Assembly (NCBI GenBank): GCA_026874595.1
Contig: CM049320.1
Location: 33,576,214 to 33,640,213 of the forward strand
Reading direction: 5' to 3'
Length of the DNA stretch: 64,000 nucleotides
Origin: Sipunculus nudus
Taxonomy: Eukaryota; Annelida; Sipuncula; Golfingiida; Sipunculidae
The position numbers were made by a program, and so were the translations under genes. The notes beneath the pieces are model-generated. The model saw only the letters and a program-made list of their open reading frames with translations. It was not told where the DNA came from and made no database searches. Below are positions 49,843-62,510 of the stretch, one piece after another; the first letter of the stretch is position 1, and every line of letters begins with the position of its first letter.

Positions 49843-50700
49843 AACATATTGTTTCCAGTTATTTGTCGTTGTCCTTCTTGTCAGTCTTCGTCAAACCAGC
49901 TTTTTTAGGATTATTGTGAGCTCTTTATCTTCCAAGCACAATGTATTGTTCTGTTCAAATTTGACACACCAGCTTTTTTTCGTCCATAAAAACGAAAAAA
50001 CGGTGCCCTTTACACAGATCGACTAAATCAAATCAGTTTCAGTCCAGTTCTCAGTGCAGTCTGCACATTTGGTTCCCATCACTTAAGGAAATACCCTGTC
50101 GACTGTGGTGTCAGAAGATCAGAGGTCAAGCTCACATCCGAATTATATCTCAAAATGGCTTTCAGATGATGACATTACTCTAGAGAATGTTTGGGTTAAA
50201 TGGCCTGGGTGTAAATTGATCGTCATGCTATCTGAGATCAAAGACAAAAGTTGTATAAGCGTGTCTCCTTTGGTTTCAACTTGTGTCCTGAAACCACATA
50301 TGCACTTTGATCATGACTCGTTTTATCAGCATCTGGAGACTGATGATGCAACCTGTATCTTTTCAACATTTCACATAAATTTTCCCCTTCTATTATAGAA
50401 AATGTCATTTTATTCTAGTCAGATCAGTTCCTCTTGTGTTTACAGCTCTGAAACCTACTTTGTTTATTGATCACGACTAGTTATGTTTAGGTTTTTCACA
50501 CATTTTACTTGCATTCGGGACATTTCAGATTACTGGAATGGTGTCAGATTCTCAAAAATTGGATGTACTACATGGGTGATTATAAGTTACCATGACCTTA
50601 TTTGCATAAATTATTTGCTTATGTACATATTTACATACAGCGTCATAGCTCACACGAACATGTTAGTCAACTGAGCGTCATGACCAATGAATCACTTGTT
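49843..50700 (+). repeat. AGCTCAG-family 3' body and terminus (outer copy)
   Basis: The family body (GTCAGAAGATCAGAGGTCA, GGCTTTCAGATGATGA matching 24770) ends in GTCAACTGAGCGTC, ATGACCAATGAATCA and CTTGTT (50695-50700). With element D it gives two successive 3' ends, as in intron 5 of ACAP. Confidence 0.5.
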
Positions 50701-52079
50701 CCCTTATTTGTCCCGTTTTCTCCAATGTAGAGTAATTTTACACATCTCGTTTGCTATTGCATGATCTTTTTTAAATATCTTAATTTTTTAAAAAGTCTTA
50801 CATTTCAAAATTTGTGTTCTGGTTTATTTTATCTTATTTTCTACCATGGAGCAAATGCATTTCAAATGTAAGGAGAACCATTTGGAACCATTAGAACAAT
50901 ACGGTATTCAAGGTTAAGGGGGTATGATTATTTATGTTAATTTAAATTTATAATTCAAAATAATAATAATGTTACAAAACATTCAGAAAACTAATCTGTT
51001 ACGCTGTCACAGACTCAGCAATGCAATACGTACATACGAAACTGTCAACTAGCTTACATTTTGTATAATACCTTGTTGGATAGTAAATAAATGAAAGTTT
51101 TAACAAAGGATTCTTTTAAAGTAAATATCAGGGTACAGTTTACTTATAAACACATCATAAACATATTTATAAACTAAGGTAGGGTATTTAAAGTATCTTA
51201 TTGGTAATTCTTATAATAAAATCAAATTATAAAATTAAAAAATATTATATTTCAAATTCGCATCTTGCGGTATTTCTGTCTATCACATAGTATTTCTTCT
51301 AATATTGGTCGCCGTTCGTGATAGACTCCTGCTCTAATATATGAATATTTGTTTATCAATTCGTATTACTTTTGCACTTTTCCTTCTTTCTAAACTAGGT
51401 CTTTTACACACTTTTAACTTATAAGTCTGATGATTTACCTTACACTGACCTTTCATTGACCTTGTAATTTTACCTCATTTCTCAATAAATAAAAAATCAC
51501 ACCAATCTTATGAACTTTGTTTGCAAAAATACCGATATCTGTAAAGCTTTTCCTTTGTATGGTATTTAATGTTTGAAGACAGATTGGTAATTTATTCCTT
51601 TGACCAATTCTGAAATTATAAGCATTGCTGAACCCCAGTGATTATTGTATTTTTTTAATTTTCTGTATTATCTCCCTCCTTGTGCTGGAATTTTCAGAAA
51701 ACTTTGACCCATATCCGGAAATATTCTACCATTATTAGGTTTGGCTGCTCAGCTAGTCTCCCTGGCGTAATATGACATGATCCTCGGAGGGATTTTGTTC
51801 CCTCCATACTAGAACACAATTCATCGTCGACCAATTAAGATAGAATTAAACTTCCTCATATCTTTGACATTTGGTGTACAGCTGTCCATCCGTTCCTTGT
51901 AATACTGATTTGTGATTGTTATATTCAGAGAATTACAATTGTTTCATTAAAACACTTTCTTTTCTTATTTAATCATTTATTTTTACATTCAATCTTACCG
52001 AGAAGAGATAATAAACTACTTTATTCTCTTGAACTTCTTGAACTATCGCATAATGCTACGATATATTTTCCCTCATGCA
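50701..52079. other. no gene or repeat recognised
   Basis: AT-rich, apparently low-copy sequence. Confidence 0.45.
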
Positions 52080-53870
52080 ACATCTCATATTTCAAAAAAG
52101 GACCTATTCGTGTTTTTGCACTATAGTCCGTTTAGGCATATAAACATTATCCCAAGTTAATGAAAAGACATTTACTTGCAGATGAAGAGGTCTTAAATAA
52201 AATGTTGGCAGTGCAAGTAGTTTGAAAGAGCAAAGATCGCACAAGAAGGTAAACACGCATCCCCACACCACCGGAGGGGGGGGGGAGCCAAGAGGTCTGA
52301 GGTAAGTAGTGCCTTTTTTTTCATTCTATATATTCACCCCTTTCTCACGGCCATGCATGAATAACGCCGCTGCTACGGTTAGTTGTATGATGTGGGAACA
52401 ACAGGGGCAAGGCTGATCCTGTACTTAATTTCTGTATGAAATTTCTAGCTTTAGTTACGAAACCCCATGAGAAAAAAGAGGTTCTTTGGGTACATGTAAT
52501 AGTACAGGCAAAAGGATCATATTGTAGGGTTTTCCCTACAGATAATATAAATCATCACAGTAATTTAGTTTAAAACCACTAAATGACTGAAAGATCTGTC
52601 CGTATCATACACTGCCAGTCTATTATTTAAACGTGATAATTAGAGTGACTTCTCTTAAAAATGTCTTATGAGATGCAGGCATTTATTCGCCAGACTGCTT
52701 AAATGACTTCAGCAACGGCTGACTGGCGGCCACGCTCATCCCCTTCCGGCACCAGAACCCAAGTAAAGGACTCATGTCCGAGACACTCTCCGAGATACAG
52801 GACAGCTTACTTTACAACAGGGGTAGCCTATTCTTGGGTCAGCCCAAATATATATGATGGGTTTTAACTTAATGCTTTTCCGAAGGCTAAAAAAATATTG
52901 TGAAGAAATGTAACAACTAGATCATGTCACAGATGGTGGTATCAGAGTGTTGGTACAAGTCTTGGATTTTTTAGATAACACTGTTTTGGTACCTGGTGGA
53001 GTTAATAAAAGTGTTAATAGCTGTCAATTTAAACCTCAAACCAGGAGATCGGCTTACCATTCAGGCCACTGTAATTTAGTAAGAATCGGTCATCATCTGT
53101 TAAATGTGGTATGAAATATATCTTAGATGCTGTTACACCCCTCATTATAAGTACGTTTTGTTTTCATTTTGTCAGTTCAATTTATATATTCTTTAATCTA
53201 AGTATATTTTAATATTAGCCTAGATTAATCCTCAACCCATAAGGGGCTTTGTTTACTGTGTCGCGAACGTTTACTGTATGTATCCATCATGCAGAAAAAG
53301 GTAGCTTTCCTGGCATTTTATACCTTCCCTGAAACGAGGTCTCCAGCAGGTCCACAGATGCAGATTCTCTGTCAAACCTGTTCCTGTTCACAACAAGGGG
53401 CCTTTTAATGACTCTTGTGGTAAAGTAACTAACCAGTCAGCCAACATTATCGAAAATTTTGTGCTATTGGCATCAAGATTGCCCCTACATTACAATGATT
53501 TAATGTAGTGACGGATCCTTCTGCTGTAACTTCTGTCCAAACTTAACTCTTTAGATGCAGAATAATTATCAACCGCATATTGGAATAGGTCTATATGTTT
53601 TACATACTAGTGTTCATCTTTCGACAAGGTGTACCCTACCACTATATAATATTCCTTCACGATTCTTATAGTGAATTCATTTAAAGCAGTTGTAAATGTC
53701 AAGACCCATGGGTTGAGTCTCTCCTTATTTGGTTCCCAAAGTTTGATATTGTCAGTGATATATGACATTGTGGTTGACCCCTATTATTGTGTTAATATGT
53801 GTGCACATGCGCAGCTCTTTCGTCCATTATATTAGCCCCTTTACAGATATAGTACAGTTTATTTATAACT
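52080..53870 (+). repeat. diverged ~2-kb tandem duplication, left unit
   Basis: Matches 53930-56000 at several anchors in the same order: TTGCAGATG (52177 versus 54027), GGTAAG.AGTGCC (52301 versus 54104), GTAACAACT (52910 versus 54409) and GCAGAATAATTATCAACCGCA (53560 versus 55720). No convincing ORF. Confidence 0.6.
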
Positions 53871-53929
53871 GGCTGAAAATTTTTCAGTTGAATGCAGAAT
53901 ATTATGTATTCTCATGAAATTCGAGGGAA

Positions 53930-56000
53930 TTGATTTTTCATAAAGAAACATTATTCTAAATTTGACGCAATTGTTCGTCTTGGCATATAAACTCTATCCT
54001 AATGGTAATGTGTAAGAGATTCTGTTTGCAGATGGAAAGGCGTTTGATGTTGGAAGTAGGTTGAAAGAACAACAGCCATATGAAAAGGGTTTAAATGATC
54101 TTAGGTAAGCAGTGCCCTTTTCCATCCTAAAAATCACCAAATTTCTCCTGACAATGCATGAATAAAGGTCGTTTCACATGGTGCATGTACAAGCAGAAAG
54201 CACAAAAGTCTGTTAGCATATGGATCAGAGAGTGTATTGCTGAGCCTCTACTTAATTCCCGTATGAAGTGTTTACCAAGCTTCAGATAAGAAGCTACCAT
54301 AAGGAACAAGAGGTGTTCTTTGAGTTCATGAACGAAAACAAGCTCAGGTATTTCATGACGGGAGCTAACTTTATGCCTTTCCGAGAGCCATCATATATGC
54401 TGATAAAGCGTAACAACTGGAAAAAGTCACGGATGTGAATATTGGTGTTCGGCAGTCTGTTTAATATATTATTCGGTAAACTAATCGCTCAAACTGTAAG
54501 AATAATCCAAATACAAGAAAAAAATCATTAAGGGGTTGACTTTGTGTTAATCCCTATTCCAGAAAATAATCATGAGAAGTGCAATCACCAGATCATATCA
54601 TACATGTTATTGTTAATTGGCTGCAAAACAAAAACAGAATGCACTTTACCCTTAAACCGTAACATTATGCATCAACCGCACATTAAACGTTACCATGCAA
54701 AAATGAAGACAATCGGACCAGCCAATTCTTCAGAAATGTAACTGTAAATTATTAACATTTTCAGCGGTTGTTTTATGAAACTCATACTTTAGATAAATAT
54801 CCCAGTGATGATTGCATGGGTCTTTCTGGAATTTGGTTGATTTATTTTTCATGTATAGTCCCTTTAGCTGTGAAAGATTGGTGGTGCCATCGATTAAAAG
54901 AACACGTCTGTATCACCCTGGACAGTTTTAAGAAAATCTGGTAAAATTTTTTTCACAGCTACTGCGGATACATTGCAAAATACAGATATAGCATCTGATA
55001 TATACCTAAATTTCATACTTTCAATGATATATCCCTATAATGGTTGCCAGGTATGTTTAAAAATTTGGTAACTGATGATCATAGATAGTCATTTCCGCAT
55101 GCAGGCATAACAAGTGGTGAAATCTACATTTTCTTAATTTTCATGCATTTCTTTTAGTAATACATGTTTTCTGTGTTTTGGCACTTAGAAGATCTAATTC
55201 GTATTAGTGCTCTAAGCTGAGAAACACTTTGTCAAATAGCTAATGCCTATGTTAACCATTGGTGATTAATCTTCAAGGGTCTTACTCAATCATGTGTCTG
55301 CTTCTTCCTTTTATTAAAAAAAACTTTGTAAGTTACAGGCATCTTGGCCTACGGGCAAACTATCTATACGCGCACTATGCAGAAAACAATATAATTTAAT
55401 CCCCTCCTTTCTTGCTGTGATGGCATTCTCCAACCTTCCATGAATCAATAACTCCAGAAATGCCACAGGCACAGAATCATCCTCTTAAGCATCCTCCTGA
55501 TTAAGTTAAAAAAAAAGGCCTGATGCGAATCATGTAAAATCACGATCCATATATCCCTCTGTATCGTACAGTTTAGTGCAATACCGTGTCGACAACACAA
55601 TCTGCAAACCGACCTTCAAGTAAATTAACCTGCATAAATTCCGCTGTCATCAGTTACATTGCAAAATATTTCCAATATCTTATAGTGGTTTAAAGGGACT
55701 TACACTCACGTAACGTTTTATTGCAGACTAATTATCAGCTACATGCTGATGTACCTCGACGTCTTTTAAAAACTAGTATACCTCTTTTTTATGATGTAGC
55801 GTTTCTCTTTATTAAATATTCCTTAGGATTCTCATATGAAACTCATCAAAGTATATAGAGCAGTTCATAATGTCAAACAATGACAGTACTGGTAAGGTTA
55901 ATTGTCGCTCCTTCTTTGGAGTCTGATGTGATAGCGTCTAGTGTAATTAACGTTTCACCTAGCACTTCCTCACTGCCTACAGTCAATCCTTGCTACCTTT
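53930..56000 (+). repeat. diverged ~2-kb tandem duplication, right unit
   Basis: Right-hand partner of 52080-53870. The offset grows from 1850 to about 2160 bp, so indels have accumulated. It ends near AATGTCAAACAATGAC, matching AATGTCAAGACCC at 53695. Confidence 0.6.
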
Positions 56001-56600
56001 GATCATGTTTCATGGGTAGCATTGCACAGGTCAATCAGTTCTACTTTCCAACTTTGATGACTAAATATTGTACCCCAACGTATTCCACCAAAGAAAAGGA
56101 AGTTGGAAGCCAGCAGCTAATATGCATGTGTTTATTTCTTCATTTAATTTGCGAAAATCCTTCAACGCGAAACTTTATAACTTCTCGATTAGCAGAAGTA
56201 CTAAATTATAGAACAGAACTTTATTCAGGAAAAATGGCCACAGGGCCTACAGTTCCCAACATGATTCAACATAATTCAAATTCTTATTTAACAACTGAAT
56301 AAAAATGATTTGAATGCAATCGGTTAATTGAACAGACTTAATATAAACACGGAGAACTCAATGAACAAATTTAACTGAATCTGACTAAGCTTTCTCATAA
56401 ATATCTGTATTGACTTAATACAAAATTAAACAATGTAAAAATAGGAAAGACAGTGAATGCATACAAATTGATAATTATAAAAAAGTGCAGATAATGACAT
56501 ATACATATATCTTCTTTAAATACTGTGTGAACATGTAAGTTCCATACATGTTATCTGCCTGAAAATATTCAACAATTACCAATACATATTACATGCTGAA
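56001..56600. other. no gene recognised
   Basis: A 96-codon ORF (56012-56302) shows no domain signature and no clear splice context. Possibly chance. Confidence 0.4.
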
Positions 56601-56611
56601 TGTAACAAAAT

Positions 56612-56640
56612 ATGTAAATAAATAAATAAATAAATAAACA
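56612..56640 (-). repeat. (AAAT)n tract, possible LINE 3' tail
   Basis: AAATAAATAAATAAAT lies about 260 bp beyond the LINE stop codon. On the - strand it would be a (TTTA)n tail at the 3' end of the retroelement. The link is inference. Confidence 0.45.
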
Positions 56641-56884
56641 AATGAACAGAATAAAATATATTAACAAATGAAATAATAACTAGAGATATCTTACCTCTAC
56701 AAGTTTTCTTAAAGGAATTATAAAACAAGTTTTATTACAGTTAAGTGGACCATTAGAGATTAAAAAATATTAAATATATATATATAATGCAGTATTCATA
56801 CATTTAGGAGAATTCTGTCATTTAAAATGAAGACTTTTAATCTTTAAACAGAGATAAATTGGTTCTTGAATATGAAAATATTAT

Positions 56885-58638
56885 ATGATTATTTATTTAA
56901 TTACTGACTCCATACTCAGTTATTTCCCTCTTCTTAAAGGCATGGTAAGTGTATGCTGCTAATTTACAGATCTCCATTTTATTATCAGACATAAGTATAT
57001 ATATGAAGTTTTCAAATGATGTCTTATGACCTGTTTTCTTCAAATATTTTACTCTTAAATCATCATACATTGAACATCTTAACAAAAAATGATATTCATC
57101 TTCTATCTCATTTATACAATAATTAAAACAAAACTAACATACTCTCTCTTCTTTATCCACATTAATGTGTCTACTCTTCTCTATTAGCAAATTATGATTT
57201 GCGCATCTTAATTGGGCTAGTGCTCGTCTATGTTTTTTATTTGGTACACAAACCAGATATTTCTCTGAAGTAATCATCGATTTAAAACTACTGTAAAGTT
57301 CCAATTTACTACTTTTCTGAACATCACTATACCAGTTTTGCATAACCATATCTCTTACTCTTAATTTGAATCCTTGTATAAATAAATTTGAGTCTCCCAC
57401 ATCTTGTGCCATCCATACATATCCAAATCCTGCACTAAAACGTATATGTTTAATTTGTGTTGCCCATGTTATCTTTCCCTTTTCAGCCATTTTCATCCAT
57501 TTTATGGATCATATTGTAAATGTGCTTTAGGTACCTAGAATCTGAATATCGGATTAATTTAACCCAGTAATGAATACATTTGATTACCTGATTAACATAC
57601 AATGAATATCTACCACATTCCCCTAGTACAGCTTAATTAGATGTAGATGAACTTAATATAATGACATATTAACAAAATATATACTGAACTCTTTCTATAA
57701 TCTCACTCCTTTCATAACCCAATAGTTCATACCCATACAACAATATTGGTGTAATTAAACTATCAAACAAATGAAATAACTGTTTCATTGTTAGGTGACT
57801 ACATTTTCTTTGAAATGTTTTAATAATACCAAATGCTTTCTCTGACTATAGTACCTGTTGCCGCTGAGTTTTGTACCATTTGATTTCATTGTAAAATATA
57901 TACCGAGATATTTAAAATATGGCCCAATTACAATTTTTCTATTCTTATAATACCATGCTTCAACTTTCTTTAGAGGTCCACCATGCCTAAACACCATTAT
58001 CTTTGTCTTATCAACATTAACCCTCATACCATATTTCATACAATGATTATTTAACTGATTAATCTGTAATTGTAATCTCGCTACTGTATCACTAAAATTA
58101 ACTAGAACATCTGCATACATTTATGTGTTAAGATTTGGTAGATTTTCATTTATAAGGATTCCCTGACGATCTGCATAATTAATTTGTGAATGAAACTCGT
58201 TTATAAAAATAGAAAACAACAATGGACTCACCATACATCCTTTACGTGTCCCGTTATTACACCTGAAATAATTAGTTTATCCATAATCTGTCAGAACACA
58301 TTATTTCATGTTATTATACATAGATTGTAGTATCTTATTTTTCCTCTTATACCAGATTTGATTAGTGTGTACCATAATAAATCATGTTGTATACCATCAA
58401 ATGCTATTGTGAAATCTATGTATATACAATAAAACCTTTTTTCTTTTTCCACAAGTATATCTGTATTGCCCCCATCAGAGTAAAAGCATTTTCTACTGTC
58501 ATATGTTCTTTCTATATCCACCTTGTGCATCTGACAAGATGCCATTATCTGCCACATATTGCTTTTGTCTATTATTTAATATCTTTGCAAAAAGTTTATT
58601 AAGTGTATTTAGAAGAGAGATTCCTCTATAAATTATAC

Positions 58639-58640
<2 letters not shown>
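56885..58640 (-). pseudogene. decayed LINE (non-LTR retrotransposon) reverse transcriptase, 5' truncated
   Basis: On the - strand, reading down from 58640, conserved RT blocks appear in order across shifting frames: YRGISLLNTLNKLFAKIL and LSDAQGGYRK (58560-58635), FYCIYIDFTIAFDGIQHDLL (about 58370-58440), GTRKGCMVSPLLFSIFINEF (about 58190-58250), then the catalytic motif as YADV instead of YADD near 58110, and MRVNVDKTKIMVFRHGG. A C-terminal block with a C...C...H...C zinc-knuckle-like pattern (EDEYHFLLRC) ends at 56897. Stops and frameshifts separate the blocks. The endonuclease half is missing. It is clearly inactive. Confidence 0.8.

Positions 58641-58703
<63 letters not shown>
58640..58703. 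repeat. (TA)n microsatellite at LINE 5' edge
   Basis: About 32 TA units lie at the point where recognisable LINE sequence stops. Confidence 0.97.
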
Positions 58704-58705
<2 letters not shown>

Positions 58706-58844
58706 TAATGCTTGAATTTACCAAGAACTCCGCTCCAATACAATAACATAATGTCAGGCGATATCCTCACTGGTAAGCGAAGCAACAACAAAACTAACTG
58801 GATACTAGTGAACCATGATATGTTTCACATAAAGGGAAATCCCC

Positions 58845-59408
58845 AGTGCAACTTCCCCACAATTGCGACCATCCCACAATTATGACAAAATTTCTTGATT
58901 TTGAATATTCTTAAGTGTTATTTTAATCATAAATGATTCGGAATTGCGACCACCACTGAATTTAGAATGACGGGCAAATTGGCTGGTCTTAGTCTTAATG
59001 TAGCCAAGAAATATGACGACTTACAACTGAACATTTGCCCCAAGTCACTAGCCTCGCCGATTGTCACTGCTTAGAAAATGATTTCTTTCTATAGAGGGCA
59101 AACCCAATTAATTAGCCATTCCGCACCCTGGGTGGTAATTTCAGGCATTTGCCTATGAAAATGACCTACCGATGTTAATTGTTCAACTGTAATCTTCGCT
59201 GTGTTGACTGCCTAATATGCGGAGATTTGAGTTCACTATTTCTATAAAATCACATTGATAATCATGACCGGTAGGCAATATAAGGATTATTGTAAACGCA
59301 CACATCAACGATTCAAGTCTGGAAATATGATCCAGGTATTTTAGGCTTTAACAAATAAGTTTGCCCAAAATTAAGCCACTTTGGTGGTCGTAAATGTTGG
59401 TTCCAGTG
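58845..59408 (+). mobile_element. short non-autonomous relative of the pogo-like element
   Basis: The left end CAGTGCAACTTCCCCACAAT followed by TGCGACCATCC, and the right end GGTGGTCG...GGTTCCAGTG, are degenerate versions of the 1505-2709 termini. The interior shares GCGACCACC...TGAATT...AGAAT motifs but carries no coding remnant. It is about 560 bp and MITE-like. Confidence 0.6.
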
Positions 59409-60358
59409 AACAACTATCCAAGTGTCTTATATTGAATCTCCTTTTAATGTTAATCAAACCGAAAGACGAAATGAAACGTTGATCACAGCGACCTCGTATC
59501 TGTAAACTTTTCAGCAAAACATGCTTTTCACTATTGTGGAAGAAAGTGAAAACTGTGACATTGAAATATAAGATCATTTAGCATACAATCTGTTTACGTA
59601 TTGTATAATTTGTCCTAAGATTTTAGACATAAATTGTTTCAAAATAATTCTGTGATGAGATCAGAATAAGGTAACCTTCACCTTAATCAACAAGATATAG
59701 GAATGTTTATATATCAGTTTCTTTGAAAATAACAAAGATGGTTGACCTGGACTTGACCGTAGTTGATACTAATCACTCTAGAAAGAGTTCAGGTAATTTC
59801 AGGGCAAAAGGCCAAGGTCATAGGTAAGGGGGGGGGGGTCACTTGGTTGTAAAACGGGCATGTTCATAAATACCTATTCACCAGCATCATGCATTTTCTA
59901 CTATTTTACACATTCATTTATCTTAAATTCCCTGTAGTAAAATACCACAGATTTGGTTTCTATGAGAGGATACCTGGATTAAGACCTGTCAGAAATCAAG
60001 TAGGTCTGCCAGACAGCCACCTTTCAAATTCTTTTGTCGGAGCACGTTTTATGTTTGGTATCTGTAGGATTTTAAAAAAAATTTCAGACCACTCAAAAAT
60101 TTTTTTTGGCCCCCAGACAGCCGTCTTTGAATTCAGCTGGCACATTTAGCTCAGAAAGTGTAAAAGAATGCAGTCAGCATTAAATTCCTCTAATCCTGCA
60201 AAGGATTGGGTCTAAAATTACTTAAAACATAAGACTGACAGTAATGATCGGTACAGTAGGTCTACATTGAGTAAAACTCCACAAAGAAGAACATATTTCT
60301 CAATAATGCTCACATAATTTGCAATACATGTTGCTATCTCTGTTAACTTTATATTTGT
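59409..60358. other. no gene recognised
   Basis: Between the short pogo-like copy and HINE-like element 2. It contains a G-run near 59827 and phrases like GGTCTGCCAGACAGCCACC that may be repeat-derived. Confidence 0.4.
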
Positions 60359-62510
60359 ATCCCCAGACAAAGTCGGGATACTATGGTTTCACGACGGTCC
60401 CGCCGCCGCCGCCGCCGCAGAAAAACATTGTGAGCGGGATAACTAAAAAAATATTTCACTAATCTTTTCAAACTTTACATTTGTATAGATATAGGTAAGG
60501 GGACGAAGCCTATTTAAAACGGGGTCATGACCTTTGTTGGGAGACTGACCTTGACCTTGAATAGGTCCATTTTTGCTGAAAATAACACAAATTCTTAAAT
60601 ATCTCAACTAAGCTTGCATGGACTGGTCCAAAAATCAAGGTGACCGAAGATCTTGGATAGCCTTGTGATATACTGGAAACTGGTGGCGCCACCTGTTATC
60701 CTTTTCTTGTTTTAACGCCTTTTAATACCCTCCATAATTGCCACTTGACAGTACTGTAAGCATTATAAGTCAAAAACTAATGGACAGATTTCTTTCATAT
60801 TATGCACATGTAGAGAGATGGGTTATGGGATGAGGTCTATTTACATTTGGGTCATGACCTTTACCATGAGAGTGGATTTGACCTTTAATGTGTCCATATT
60901 TGGTGAAAATCACACACCTCTTATGATATCTCCAGTGTTGATAGCCATATAGATTTCAAACGTGACGTCTATATGGCCCACCACTAAAGTAAGAACCCTA
61001 TAGGTTCTAGGGTCATAAGGTCAAAGGTCAAGGTCACTGGACTCGCATCTTAAAAGATAATGTGGATGCATTTTAAGCCAAACTTTCAACCCAGATCTTC
61101 CATCTTGAATATATAGCTCACTTGCCAATAGTGGATGATCCATATCAATTTTGGGGTCACAGGGTCAAAGGTCATGGCCACAGGAGCCATCTGTCAAAAA
61201 ATTAGTTTCTGGATGATAACTCCTGCTTTTATCGATGTATTGATTTCAAACTTGACATATATGTCCCATTGAAAAAGCATGAGTTCAATTGATTTTGGGG
61301 TCATGACGTCAAAGGTCAAGGTCACAGGACACATCTTTAAAAAGATTGTGGATGCATTTTCAGCAAAACATTTCATCTGAGACCTTTAATCTTGCACAAA
61401 TAGTTCACCTGCCAATAGAGAAGACCCCTATCAATTTTGAGGTCACAAGGTCAAAGGTGAAGGACACAGGAGCCATCTGTCCAAAAAATTAGTTTCTGGC
61501 ATGATAATTCCTGCTTTTATCGATGTATTGATTTCAAACTTGACATATATGTCCCATTGAAAAAGCAAGACTCCAATTGATTTTGGGGTCATGAGGTCAA
61601 AGGTCAAGGTCACAGGACACATCTTTAAAAAGATTGTGGATGCATTTTTTAGCAAAACATTTCATCTGAGACCTTTAATCTTGCACAAATAGTTCACCTG
61701 CCAATAGAGGAAGACCTCTATCAATTTTGAGGTCACAAGGTCAAAGGTGAAGGACACAGGAGCCATCTGTCCAAAAAATTAGTTTCTGGATGATAATTCC
61801 TGCTTTTATTGATGTATGGATTTCAAACTTGACTTGTATATGTCCCATTGGAAAAGCAAGACCCGAATTGATTTTGGGGTCATGAGGTCAAAGTCAAGGT
61901 CACAGGACACATCTTTAAAAAGATGTTGATGCATTTTCAGCCAATTATTTAATCTCAGATCTTTTATCTTGCACATATAGTTCACTTGCCAAGAGAGGAA
62001 GAACCCTATCAATTTTGAGGTCTCAAGGTCAAAGGTGAAGGTCACAGGAGCCATCTGCCAAAAATTAGTTTCTGGATGATAATTCCTGCTTTAGTTGATG
62101 TATAGATTTCAAACTTGACTTGTAAATGTCCCATTGGAAAGGCAAGACCCGAATTGATTTTGGGGTCATGAGGTCAAAGGTCAAAGTCAAAGGACACATC
62201 TTTAAAAAGATTGTGGATGAATTTTCAGCCGAACATTTCATCTCAGACATTTCATCTTGCACATACAGTTCCCCTGCCAATAGAGGAAGACGCCCTTTCA
62301 ATTTCTTGGATAGCCTTGTGATGTGCCAATAGGTCAAGGCCACAGGACCAACATCTTCAAAAAGGTTGTGGATTGATGGATGGAAGAAACAATAATTGCT
62401 TGCCGAGTGTCAGTATATGCTGCTAAAAATAGGGGCCTATTCTTGAAAGGGGGGGGGGGCGTACTATGTCTGGGGATACTATAGCACCTGCGGTGCCAAG
62501 AAATGTCTAG
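60359..62510 (+). mobile_element. HINE/pearl-like element 2 (paired end repeats, 288-bp array, 3' hairpin, CTAG end)
   Basis: ATCCCCAGACA at 60359-60369 is the perfect reverse complement of TGTCTGGGGAT at 62467-62477. A hairpin follows, GCACC (62484-62488) with GGTGC (62492-62496), then CAAGAAATGT and CTAGTT (62507-62512). The opening (GGGATACTATGG ... CCGCCGCCGCC) matches element 1 at 3296-3350. Inside are one GGTGGCGCCACC at about 60683 and a tandem array. No protein-coding sequence is seen. Confidence 0.6.
61020..62345 (+). repeat. ~288-bp tandem array inside element 2
   Basis: GGAGCCATCT recurs at 61183, 61469, 61759 and 62047, spacing 286-290 bp. Units share GGTCAAAGGTCAAGGTCACA, TCCCATTGAAAAAGCA and AATTGATTTTGGGGTCAT. 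Open frames across it are repeat artefacts. Confidence 0.88.

Noticed and set aside
56012-56302. 96-codon ORF as a small gene
   Set aside because: No recognisable domain, start context or splice signals. Kept only as an unexplained stretch.
61194-62343. Family of similar - strand ORFs (FLKMCPVTLTFDLMTPKSI) as a repeated protein
   Set aside because: The repetition follows the 288-bp DNA array. Each frame is closed by stops within a unit, and no domain is recognisable.
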